Origin: Rickettsia endosymbiont of Diachasma alloeum
GTDB lineage: Bacteria; Pseudomonadota; Alphaproteobacteria; Rickettsiales; Rickettsiaceae
Length of the DNA stretch: 8,000 bases
Assembly: GCA_020404485.1 (NCBI GenBank)
Contig: DYDT01000022.1
Span: 1 to 8,000 of the forward strand
Direction of reading: 5' to 3'
Shown piece by piece: positions 1 through 6,725 of this stretch. Under the pieces are notes generated by a model, which saw nothing but the letters and a program-made list of their open reading frames with translations, was not told the origin of the DNA and did no database searches. How positions within the stretch are numbered: position 1 is the stretch's first letter; each line of letters starts with the position of its first letter. The position numbers and the translations under genes are program-made.

Positions 1-118
1 AATTGAACATTGCTGGGCTAATTTAAAAAATTACTTAAGAAAAATCATTAAGCAGTTTAAGGATCTCAGATGTGCTATAACTACAGCTATATCTAAAACC
101 TTTCCGTGTTAGCTATAT
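1..118 (+). mobile_element. 3' end of an IS630-type insertion sequence (left copy)
   Basis: This stretch holds the last part of a transposase gene and the few bases that follow it. Positions 44-118 occur again, perfectly and inverted, at 7845-7919, which marks this as a repeated element. Similarity between the copies stops after the bases agctatat, next to TA dinucleotides, which fits the TA target preference known for IS630/Tc1 elements. The exact end cannot be fixed to better than a few bases. The rest of the element lies left of the window. It abuts, and may have inserted at, the edge of the palindromic repeat that follows. Confidence 0.75.
2..112 (+). CDS. IS630-family transposase, C-terminal fragment (5' end outside window)
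   Basis: Frame 2 reads 36 residues to a TAG stop at 110-112, opening with IEHCWANLKNYLRK. This matches the C-terminal signature of DDE transposases of the IS630/Tc1-mariner group, usually NPIE-x-x-W-x-x-L-K. The E at residue 2 would be the third catalytic acid. The following KQFKDLRCAITTAI is a typical helical tail. Only this tail is visible, so whether the transposase is intact cannot be judged. The same 22 C-terminal codons recur on the minus strand at the right end. The assignment rests on the motif and the repeat; the family-level call is fairly safe, the IS name is not attempted. Confidence 0.75.
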   Translation: MEHCWANLKNYLRKIIKQFKDLRCAITTAISKTFPC

Positions 119-187
119 ACGAAGGTCAATTTCAAAAAGAGCACTTGTAGGACGAGGTAACCAATTTTTGAAATTCTACCTAAGCAT
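116..187. repeat. Internally deleted Rickettsia palindromic element at the der stop codon
   Basis: The left part (tatacgaaggtcaatttc plus an A run and gagca) and the right part (ccaatttttgaaattctac) match the two ends of the longer copy at 1823-1947, but about 50-60 bases of the middle are missing. The arms pair with each other: 128-138 (aatttcaaaaa) is complementary to 165-175 (tttttgaaatt). The right arm runs into the last codons and stop of der. The IS630 end abuts the left edge. The family is inferred from the other copies in the window. Confidence 0.65.
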
Positions 188-1523
188 AAGGGTTTTTAGT
201 TTTTATGTAGATGAATCTAATAGGAACACCAGGCATATCGAAAGCTTCACGCATATTATTTACTAAATATCTTGTGTAACTATCGGTAATTTTTTCTGGA
301 TTATTGGAAAATAATTTGAATGTAGGCGGTCTAGTTTTTGTTTGCGTCATATATTTTACACGCACTCGCTTACCGCCTTTTTGTAAAGGCAATTGATGTG
401 CTTCGGTAGTAAAATTAAGCCACTCATTTAATTTGCTGGTAGTGATTTTTTTATTCCAAGTTTTATAAATCTTAATACAGCTATCCAGTACATCGGCTAT
501 ATTTTGTTTATTTTTTGCTGAGATAAATAAGGCAGGAACGCCTTTAATCTGCGGCAGGTGATTATTTATCTGATAATAAAACTCTTCTTTAAATGCTTCT
601 TTCTCCGATTCTTTAACTAAATCCCATTTATTGACCACTATAACAATACTTCGCCCTTCGTTTGCTACATGGCTTGCAATGTTTAAATCTTGCTGTTTCA
701 AAGGCGATAAAGCATCAATCATTAAAATTACCGTATTGGCAAATTTAATACTATTAATAGCATCCGATGCTGATAATTTTTCTAAAGATTCTGTAATAGT
801 GGCTTTTTTACGAAGCCCTGCCGTATCAATCAATTTGATATGACTACCTTTATATTGCCAATCAATTTCAATTGATTCACGAGTAATTCCTGCTTCCGGT
901 CCGGTTAGTAACCTTTCATCATTAATTAAAGCATTTATAAAAGTAGATTTTCCGGCGTTAGGTCTACCGCTTACTACTATTTGTAGACAATCCCCTTTAA
1001 TTGGGTCATGTATTTCTGCTTCTTCTGAATTTTCTTCGGGTAGTTTGGCAATAATTTCATCATATAAATCAATCATTCCTGTGCCATGTTCGGCAGAGAT
1101 AGCAACCATACTATCAAAGCCAAGCTTGTAATATTCCTTATCAAAATCAAAAGCCTTTTCGCATTTATTAATTACTAATACCGCCGGCTTATTATATTTT
1201 CTAACAAAATCGCTAAGTAATTTATCATCAGGCAATATTCCGCTTCTACCATCCACCATAAAACAAATTAAATCTGCTTCATTTATCGCTTTAGTAGTTT
1301 GCTCCATTAGTCTTTTACCAAAGCTATCAGGATTTTCTTCAAGCCCTGGCGTGTCAATAAGCGAAAACTCAAACGAACCGATTCTACCATCCGTATATTT
1401 CCTATCTCTAGTAACACCTGGCAGATCATGAACAATAGCTTTTTTACGTATGCTTAAACGATTAAAGAGCATTGATTTACCAACATTTGGACGTCCTACT
1501 AAGGCAATAATCTTTTTAGTCAT
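180..1523 (-). CDS. der: Ribosome-assembly GTPase Der (EngA)
   Basis: This is a 447-residue protein with the tandem GTPase layout unique to Der. Domain 1 has GRPNVGKS (10-17), DTPG (57-60) and NKCE (119-122). Domain 2 has GRPNAGKS (186-193), DTAG (233-236) and NKWD (298-301). A basic KH-like C-terminal domain follows from about 350. Der acts in late assembly of the 50S ribosomal subunit and is normally essential. Length and start fit the family, and no strong Shine-Dalgarno is seen. The G4 motif of domain 1 ends in Glu instead of the usual Asp, a conservative change at the guanine-specificity position. It lies 5 bp downstream of the SemiSWEET remnant, so the two are probably co-transcribed. 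The last codons overlap the arm of a palindromic repeat. Confidence 0.97.
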   Translation of the reverse strand: MTKKIIALVGRPNVGKSMLFNRLSIRKKAIVHDLPGVTRDRKYTDGRIGSFEFSLIDTPGLEENPDSFGKRLMEQTTKAINEADLICFMVDGRSGILPDDKLLSDFVRKYNKPAVLVINKCEKAFDFDKEYYKLGFDSMVAISAEHGTGMIDLYDEIIAKLPEENSEEAEIHDPIKGDCLQIVVSGRPNAGKSTFINALINDERLLTGPEAGITRESIEIDWQYKGSHIKLIDTAGLRKKATITESLEKLSASDAINSIKFANTVILMIDALSPLKQQDLNIASHVANEGRSIVIVVNKWDLVKESEKEAFKEEFYYQINNHLPQIKGVPALFISAKNKQNIADVLDSCIKIYKTWNKKITTSKLNEWLNFTTEAHQLPLQKGGKRVRVKYMTQTKTRPPTFKLFSNNPEKITDSYTRYLVNNMREAFDMPGVPIRFIYIKTKNPYA

Positions 1524-1528
1524 TATAT

Positions 1529-1797
1529 TTAATGTAATATTATAGCTACTAAAACAAGTAATGCACCAATAAAGCCTACTATATTTGCAATTATGATAGG
1601 AGTATTTTTTATTAAAATGCCGTATAGTATAACCAACTACTTAAAGCAACAGCACTTATAGTAAAAGCAGGAAGTGATACAGATGCCGCTGATTTACAGG
1701 TAAAAATTTTATGAGCTTGTACGTAAAACATAAAATTACCAACTGTACCAACTACAGTCATGTATTTTTCATAAAATTTCATGAATTTTGGTGACAT
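1529..1797 (-). pseudogene. SemiSWEET/MtN3-type small sugar transporter, frameshifted
   Basis: The first frame (1797 down to 1612) gives 61 residues: an N-terminal helix (about 13-32) containing QAHKIFTCKSAASVSLP, then a second helix ending SSWLYY. It then slips to TAF-stop. From 1621 down to the stop at 1529-1531 another frame continues as GILIKNTPIIIANIVGFIGALL, the expected third helix of a bacterial SemiSWEET (usual pattern W-L-x-Y-G-x-x-I-x-x-x-P-I-x-x-N). Restoring the frame gives about 88 residues, the normal size for this three-helix family, which works as a dimer moving small sugars across the inner membrane. The best alignment needs removal of two bases near 1622-1623. Adding one T to the T run at 1615-1618 would also restore the frame but fits the family spacing less well. 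The PQ-loop proline is replaced by V26. The gene could be truly broken or carry a sequencing error. Confidence 0.72.
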
Positions 1798-1822
1798 AAT
1801 ACACTCAACAATTTAAGAACAA

Positions 1823-1947
1823 TTATACGAAGATCAACTTCAAAAAGAGCAAGGAGTCTAAAGCCCTCGGAGCGAAGCGTACATTTAGTACGTGAGCATC
1901 GGAGAACTTATAAGACGACGTAGCCAATTTTTGAAGTTCATCGAGTA
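1823..1947. repeat. Rickettsia palindromic element between surA and the SemiSWEET gene
   Basis: This roughly 125-bp palindrome has outer arms 1836-1846 (aacttcaaaaa) and 1928-1938 (tttttgaagtt), complementary over 11 bp, and a central dyad cgtac-attta-gtacg (about 1878-1892). The core agcgtacatttagtacgtga is shared, with one change, with the copy at 2857-2985. The right arm contains the TGA stop of surA (1938-1940), so the repeat supplies the end of that gene. The general class (RPE) is recognised; the numbered subfamily is not assigned. Confidence 0.8.
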
Positions 1948-2828
1948 GACGGTAACATTATTTTTATATATGCTTTCTTGTGCATATCTTCAAAAAATTT
2001 CTGAGCTTTTTGAGAAATCTTTTTATTGGTTAGAAAATTTACCACATAATTATTTTCATCTTCGCTAATATTTAAGATTTTCTTAGTACATACCTGTACT
2101 ATCTCAAACTCATTATATTTTTCAAAAACATTACTTGCTTGATTAGGACTCAAATCTTTTACTATAGTTTGCTTGGTTTCTTCTATTTTACTAAGCTTAT
2201 CAGTAACCACTGTCATTGTTGCGAAATTATCATAAAGAGATTTTTTAACATCTGAACAGTTCTTTAACTTACTTTTTAAATTATTCATCTGTGTAAAAGT
2301 TTTATCACTTTTATCTTTAGAGGTAAAAATCTGCATTGAAACTTCTACTTCTTTTTGATCGCTAGATAAAATTGCTACATCTATTTCTTTATTACTTACT
2401 TGTACTGACCTTGATAAACCTGATAAAACATTCATCTTAATTAGTTCAGATTTAATTTGGGCAATAAAGCTATTAGGATTAACTGATCTACTTTTTAAAT
2501 ATTGAAGAAGAGAACCATGAGGCATTTTGTTACGATCTTCAATAGATTTTATAGCATTATCTATTTCTTCTTGTGAAATTTCTTTATCACCATAGTATTG
2601 GAAAAGTAAAGATTCATCAATCAAGCTTTTTATAGCTATATCACTTAACTGCTTATCCTGAGCAGGCGTTACCTCCTCAACATTATTTAATGCCATGATC
2701 ATTTTTTTTCTAGCACGAAACTCATTAAGAGTAATCGGTTCATTATTTACGAGTGCCACTATATTTGATGTGTCAGCAACCGCACTACATGTAAAAAAAA
2801 CAGTAATTATTAGTAATAATTTTGTCAT
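1938..2828 (-). CDS. surA: SurA-like periplasmic chaperone (peptidyl-prolyl isomerase family)
   Basis: This is a 296-residue secreted protein. A signal peptide (1-18) ends AVA before D19. The N-terminal SurA chaperone domain follows, with NIVALVNNEPITLNEFRARK, then IKSLIDESLLFQYY and the ISQEEIDNAIKSIEDRNKM helix pair, to about residue 155. The rest is one degenerate parvulin-like domain: the DLSPNQASNVFEKYNEFEIVQV segment resembles a parvulin C-terminal half, but clear isomerase active-site residues are not evident. E. coli SurA has two parvulin domains and about 428 residues, while shorter forms are common in alphaproteobacteria. It would hold unfolded outer-membrane proteins, including LptD, for the BAM machine. 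It lies just downstream of lptD, the classic pairing, separated by a palindromic repeat. The stop codon lies in another repeat. Confidence 0.85.
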   Translation of the reverse strand: MTKLLLIITVFFTCSAVADTSNIVALVNNEPITLNEFRARKKMIMALNNVEEVTPAQDKQLSDIAIKSLIDESLLFQYYGDKEISQEEIDNAIKSIEDRNKMPHGSLLQYLKSRSVNPNSFIAQIKSELIKMNVLSGLSRSVQVSNKEIDVAILSSDQKEVEVSMQIFTSKDKSDKTFTQMNNLKSKLKNCSDVKKSLYDNFATMTVVTDKLSKIEETKQTIVKDLSPNQASNVFEKYNEFEIVQVCTKKILNISEDENNYVVNFLTNKKISQKAQKFFEDMHKKAYIKIMLPSTR

Positions 2829-2856
2829 ATTTAACTCTGTAATATTAATACAATTT

Positions 2857-2985
2857 AGTAGACGAAGTTTTATTTGGAAAAGAGGAATCGGTCTTGAAGC
2901 TGATAACCGGAGCGTACATATAGTACGTGAGGATTATCAGCAAAAGACTTTGTCGCCAATTTTTCAAATAAAACGAGTATACTAC
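2857..2985. repeat. Rickettsia palindromic element between lptD and surA
   Basis: This is a second full-length copy of the family at 1823-1947, in the same orientation. The outer arms 2867-2881 (gttttatttggaaaa) and 2961-2974 (ttttcaaataaaac) are complementary with one bulged base. The central dyad is gcgtacatatagtacgtg. The shared tail gtcgccaattttt lies before the right arm. The right edge covers the TAG stop of lptD (2982-2984). It fills nearly all of the 153-bp lptD-surA gap. Confidence 0.8.
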
Positions 2986-5120
2986 ATATTCAGGACTCTT
3001 AAACCAACAGAAATAGTAAGCAAGGATTTAGTTTTTTTAATTCCTCTACTTTCATCGGATACATAATCAGAATAAATCTTAGTTGCGATTCTAACACAAT
3101 CTTTAGCATATGTCACTCTAATAGTTCTAGTCAATAAATCTGCTGAACCTTTTGAAAGATCAATACGTCCACCAATTCCAATAGACCAATTATCTGTCAA
3201 TTGGTAATTGACATTTCCGTAAAATTGTCTTGCTCGATTATTTGAAAGCTGCATCGCTTCTGCTCTATAATACTTTTTAAGATTTGTAAGCTGAATAAGA
3301 CTACCAGTCAAACTTATCCTACCATAATATAAATTAGCTCCTACCTCATCACGTATAGGCTTAAAATATCTATTTTTTCGAAAATCATAAAATAATTCTA
3401 AATTATCATAAATATTTCCTGAAATTTTACCAACATTTTCAGTATTACTGGCTTTCTGATATACACTATATCTAGTATTAAGAGACTGACCTAAAAACAA
3501 TCTTAAATAATTTTGTTCTTTAGCAAAACTAGCGTTTAAACCATAATTTAATCTATTACCGAAATCATGGCAATCAATACCACTATAACGATTGGATAAG
3601 AAAAGATTTTTTCCTGATAGCTCATATTTCATAGGGTCAATTATAACAAACTTCATATCTTTACTGGTTAATTTACGCCCTATAGTAAAAGAAACTATCG
3701 GCTCAATAAGTACATTTATTGTTTTTGTTATAGCACCTGCGAATGGATAACGCCATAAAGTTTGAAATTCTGGTATATTACGTTGAAGCGTCTTAGCTGC
3801 TCTTGTTCTCTCAAAATAAGCCTGTTTTGCTATATAAAAATCTCCTCTATCTCGAGCAACAAACTCAAAAATTTGTCCCGAAGAAGTTATAAGATTATGA
3901 ATATAGGATAATTGTAAAGAAGTTCTAGTAAGCTGCTTTCCTATCCTTTCTTTATACATTAAAGTGTTATTTTCGATAACGATATGCCTACTTTCGTCAT
4001 CATTTAAACTTATTACATTTTTTGTAGTGATTTTTGGTACTACTAGTGGATAGTTAGATCTGCTATCATTACTACCTAACCCTTGCGAAGTTAAAGCTTC
4101 TATCTGAAAATAATCCGCCTTGTGAATCTTATTTAAAAATACCCTAGAAGTTAGGTATGAAGCATAGTTATTATAATAATTTTTTAAATAAGCTTTATCA
4201 GACGTACGCTCTGCTTTAAAACCATAATTATAAACTTTATCACTACTATAAAAATTACCATTTACAATATAATGATAGGAAGAGATTTTTTTATCCTTTA
4301 TTTTATCTCCGTTTTTTTCCAAAAGGTAAGGTAGTCTACCATAACTACCATCAAAACTTATATTATCGGTATTATTTGGTCTATAACGCCCTTCTAGCTC
4401 GAAAATTGGGTCTTTATTAAAAACTCTTGGAGTTAATGTAAAATCCATGTTAGGCTTTGCCCGTAAATATATCGGCACTCCAAATCTTCCATTCTTCACA
4501 TCTGGCACTAGTAGCCCTGAGGAAGCAGGAGCTGACGGAGTTGGATGAAAAAAATATGGTAAGTAAAAAACTGGTATACAATATACCTCGAAAAATACAT
4601 TCTTATAAACTATTTTATGCTCTGCAGAATGAATATCAGTATTTTTAGCAGAAATCTGCCAGAGAGGATTTCCACTACAAATAACTTCGCAGGGAGTAAA
4701 CTTGGCATAATGAAGACGTATATTATTTTCATCTATTCTTTCAGCAAGCTTAGCAACTAAAAGACTATTATTATTAAAAAGCATAATAAATTTAGACACT
4801 ACACCTTGCTTAAATTCATTTTTTAAGATTGCTTTATCACCTAATGTAATTCTATTGTCTTTATCTTTAACTCTTACATTACCCTCTACCCACAAAATAT
4901 CATTATTTATATCATAAAGTAAATTATCTGCTGTTAATAAATGCTCATCCGTAAGAATTTTTAAATTACCTTTAGCATATATTAACCCCTCATTTTCATT
5001 ATATTCTACAAAATCAGCAATTAAATTATTAATTTTAACGCCGCTGCTTTTTGTTAAGCTACTCGCAAAACTAAAAAAAGGAGATATTACGATAATAAAT
5101 AGAAATATTACCCGTAGCAT
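2982..5120 (-). CDS. lptD: LPS-assembly outer-membrane protein LptD (OstA/Imp)
   Basis: This is a 712-residue outer-membrane protein. A signal peptide (1-19, SFA before S20) is followed by an LptA/OstA-like jellyroll (about 27-115, with YAKGNLKI and VEGNVRV repeats), then a large beta-barrel domain. The barrel-entry signature is clear: C144 and C148 before NPLWQISAKN, then C181-IPVFYLPYFFHP (181-193) and SGLLVP (201-206). The last strand is LLTISVGLRVLNM. LptD with LptE takes LPS from the LptA bridge and inserts it in the outer leaflet. E. coli LptD uses disulfides between N-terminal and C-terminal cysteines; here one late Cys is at 675 and the usual adjacent C-terminal pair is absent, so the pairing must differ. 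It is probably the first gene of a run with surA, expressed from the promoter at 5153-5181. Confidence 0.95.
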   Translation of the reverse strand: MLRVIFLFIIVISPFFSFASSLTKSSGVKINNLIADFVEYNENEGLIYAKGNLKILTDEHLLTADNLLYDINNDILWVEGNVRVKDKDNRITLGDKAILKNEFKQGVVSKFIMLFNNNSLLVAKLAERIDENNIRLHYAKFTPCEVICSGNPLWQISAKNTDIHSAEHKIVYKNVFFEVYCIPVFYLPYFFHPTPSAPASSGLLVPDVKNGRFGVPIYLRAKPNMDFTLTPRVFNKDPIFELEGRYRPNNTDNISFDGSYGRLPYLLEKNGDKIKDKKISSYHYIVNGNFYSSDKVYNYGFKAERTSDKAYLKNYYNNYASYLTSRVFLNKIHKADYFQIEALTSQGLGSNDSRSNYPLVVPKITTKNVISLNDDESRHIVIENNTLMYKERIGKQLTRTSLQLSYIHNLITSSGQIFEFVARDRGDFYIAKQAYFERTRAAKTLQRNIPEFQTLWRYPFAGAITKTINVLIEPIVSFTIGRKLTSKDMKFVIIDPMKYELSGKNLFLSNRYSGIDCHDFGNRLNYGLNASFAKEQNYLRLFLGQSLNTRYSVYQKASNTENVGKISGNIYDNLELFYDFRKNRYFKPIRDEVGANLYYGRISLTGSLIQLTNLKKYYRAEAMQLSNNRARQFYGNVNYQLTDNWSIGIGGRIDLSKGSADLLTRTIRVTYAKDCVRIATKIYSDYVSDESRGIKKTKSLLTISVGLRVLNM

Positions 5121-5151
5121 TTATCATTAACCAAATATTTAAATAGTAGGA

Positions 5152-5171
5152 AATAATAGCAAGCTATTATT
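5152..5171. promoter_or_regulatory. Perfect dyad in the lptD-xseA intergenic gap
   Basis: The bases aataatagc, aa, gctattatt form a 9-bp perfect inverted repeat with a two-base centre. It overlaps the -10 box and spacer of the proposed lptD promoter, where an operator would be expected. It is AT-rich, so chance or simple sequence is possible. No regulator can be named. Confidence 0.35.
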
Positions 5172-5181
5172 AATATAGCAA
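5153..5181 (-). promoter_or_regulatory. Candidate sigma-70 promoter for lptD
   Basis: On the minus strand, TTGCTA (5181-5176) is followed after exactly 17 bases by TATTAT (5158-5153), close to TTGACA-N17-TATAAT. A start near 5146 would give a leader of about 26 nt before the lptD ATG at 5120. In such AT-rich DNA, -10-like boxes are common, but the -35 match and spacing make this the best candidate in the gap. Confidence 0.5.
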
Positions 5182-5241
5182 ATAATAAAAATTTTGCTTG
5201 CTCTTTTCATTATTGGAGGGTTATTCTATTGGGATAATAAA

Positions 5242-5332
5242 CGTCATTGCGAGGAGCGAAGCTTTGCTGCAATCTTGTATAAACCTCCCGAGATTGCTTC
5301 GTCGAAACTTGCAGTTTCTTCTCGCAATGACG
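5242..5332. repeat. Palindromic repeat of the CGTCATTGCGAG type upstream of xseA
   Basis: The outer arms cgtcattgcgag (5242-5253) and ctcgcaatgacg (5321-5332) are perfectly complementary over 12 bp and enclose a further imperfect dyad (gcgaagctttgctgcaatct against gagattgcttcgtcg). It is 91 bp long and more GC-rich than its surroundings. This is a different family from the repeats at 1823 and 2857. Palindromes with these ends are widespread in Rickettsia. It lies in the xseA leader, ending 40 bp before the ATG. Confidence 0.75.
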
Positions 5333-5372
5333 GGTGGCACCCACCTTTAGCCAAAAACCAAATATTAATAAA

Positions 5373-6701
5373 ATGCTAGATAATTTTACTTCCAGTCAAA
5401 CTACTAAAGAATTTTCCGTTAGTGAGCTTTCTAACAAAATTAAAGAATTATTAGAAAATAATTTTGGTTATATTAAAGTAAAAGGCGAGATTTCTGGCTT
5501 AAAAATAGCAAGCTCAGGGCATGCTTACTTTAATCTAAAAGAAAATATTGCTATTTTAGCTTGTACTTGTTGGCGTCCTATTCTTGCTAAAATTAAGTTT
5601 CCGTTAAATGACGGGATGGAAGTAGTAATTAGTGGCAAGCTTTCGAGTTATGCAGGCAATTCACGTTATCAGCTATCAGTCGAGAATTTACAGCCCGCAG
5701 GACTCGGAGCTATGATACAAATTCTAAACGAACGTAAAGCACGTTTAGAAAAAGAGGGATTATTTAATAAAATACGTAAACCTATACCATTTTTACCTAA
5801 TAAAATAGGCGTTATAACTTCAATAACTGGTGCTGTTATACAGGATATAATTCACCGAATCCGTGAACGTTTTCCAACTCATGTAATAATATGGCCCGTT
5901 AGTGTACAAGGCGAAAATTCCGGTAATGAGATTGCTGAAGCCATAGATGGTTTTAACAAGCTAGAAGAAACAAATAAGCCAGATGTTATAATAGTTGCAA
6001 GAGGCGGTGGTTCTATCGAAGATCTTTGGTCGTTTAATGATGAAGTACTAGTGCGTGCTACTTACAACTCCAAAATTCCTATTATCTCAGCTGTAGGTCA
6101 TGAGGTGGATTATACTTTAATAGATTTAGCAGCTGATAAAAGAGCCCCTACCCCAACTGCTGCCGCTGAATTTGCTGTACCTGTGCGGTCTATTTTAAAT
6201 AGCACCCTGCAATCTTATGAAAAAGTATTAGTAACTAATACCAAACAATTAGTTCAAAATCATGAACAAGCTATTACAAATTACGACAAAATAAATAGGT
6301 ATCTTGCCCATTATATAAATCATAAACAACAATTACTAGATGAAACGGGATTTAACCTATTAGACTCCTTACCATGCCTAATTAGTCTAAAAGAAACAAA
6401 GCTTAAATCATTTTCAAAAGAAAGAATCTATCCTCATAAAATCATTACTTATAAGACACTCGAATTAACACATAAAGCCGCTTATATCATAAAATCGGCA
6501 AATAATACTTGGAAAAATTTTGAGTATAAATTAGAATTAAATAGTCTGTTACTATTAAGCTTAGACTATCATAATGTACTAAAACGTGGCTTTGCTATAG
6601 TTAAAGGGGAATCAGGTAATTTTGTATCTTCTAAAACCACTACTGAAAAGGTTTTAAATATACAATTTTTTGATGGGAATATTAAAGCAGTTCGTGATTA
6701 A
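5373..6701 (+). CDS. xseA: Exodeoxyribonuclease VII large subunit
   Basis: Starting at the ATG at 5373, this is a 442-residue protein of normal family length. An N-terminal OB-fold ([25 protein letters not shown] at 36-42, [10 protein letters not shown]) binds single-stranded DNA. The catalytic region carries [14 protein letters not shown] (from 146), [15 protein letters not shown] (210-224), VGHEVDYTL (241-249) and [12 protein letters not shown] (255-266). A long helical segment and the conserved LKRGFAIV lie near the C-terminus. With XseB it degrades single-stranded DNA to oligonucleotides. An in-frame GTG at 5334 would add 13 residues, but these are read from the edge of a palindromic repeat, so the ATG is preferred. 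No clear Shine-Dalgarno precedes it. It is divergent from lptD and probably co-transcribed with the next gene. Confidence 0.96.
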   Translation: MLDNFTSSQTTKEFSVSELSNKIKELLENNFGYIKVKGEISGLKIASSGHAYFNLKENIAILACTCWRPILAKIKFPLNDGMEVVISGKLSSYAGNSRYQLSVENLQPAGLGAMIQILNERKARLEKEGLFNKIRKPIPFLPNKIGVITSITGAVIQDIIHRIRERFPTHVIIWPVSVQGENSGNEIAEAIDGFNKLEETNKPDVIIVARGGGSIEDLWSFNDEVLVRATYNSKIPIISAVGHEVDYTLIDLAADKRAPTPTAAAEFAVPVRSILNSTLQSYEKVLVTNTKQLVQNHEQAITNYDKINRYLAHYINHKQQLLDETGFNLLDSLPCLISLKETKLKSFSKERIYPHKIITYKTLELTHKAAYIIKSANNTWKNFEYKLELNSLLLLSLDYHNVLKRGFAIVKGESGNFVSSKTTTEKVLNIQFFDGNIKAVRD

Positions 6702-6710
6702 TTTTATTTT

Positions 6711-6716
6711 AAGGTG
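6711..6716 (+). promoter_or_regulatory. Ribosome binding site for the solute-binding/channel gene
   Basis: AAGGTG lies 9 bases before the ATG at 6726 and differs by one base from AAGGAG. It supports starting this gene at 6726, with its signal peptide, and not at the later ATG at 6890, which has no such site and lies inside the binding domain. Confidence 0.6.
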
Positions 6717-6725
6717 TGTGAAGAA

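Noticed and set aside
119..122. CRISPR or tRNA signals in the gaps
   Set aside because: No regularly spaced direct repeats and no cloverleaf or CCA-ending tRNA pattern were found in any intergenic stretch; the gaps are filled by palindromic repeats and the IS ends.
631..843. Plus-strand open frame of 70 residues
   Set aside because: It lies wholly antisense inside the second GTPase domain of der.
1823..1947. Rho-independent terminator
   Set aside because: On the gene strand the stem is long and AT-rich and no U tract directly follows a compact GC-rich hairpin; it is better described as a palindromic repeat.
2695..3066. Plus-strand open frame of 123 residues
   Set aside because: It runs antisense over surA, through the palindromic repeat and into lptD; its protein has no family features.
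4457..4648. Plus-strand open frame of 63 residues
   Set aside because: It is antisense to the conserved barrel-entry region of lptD.
5334..5372. GTG start for xseA adding 13 residues
   Set aside because: The extra residues overlap the edge of a repeat and show no conservation pattern; the ATG at 5373 gives the expected family N-terminus.
5194..5379. Plus-strand open frame of 61 residues upstream of xseA
   Set aside because: Most of it is translated palindromic repeat, and it overlaps the xseA start; no ribosome site or family match is seen.
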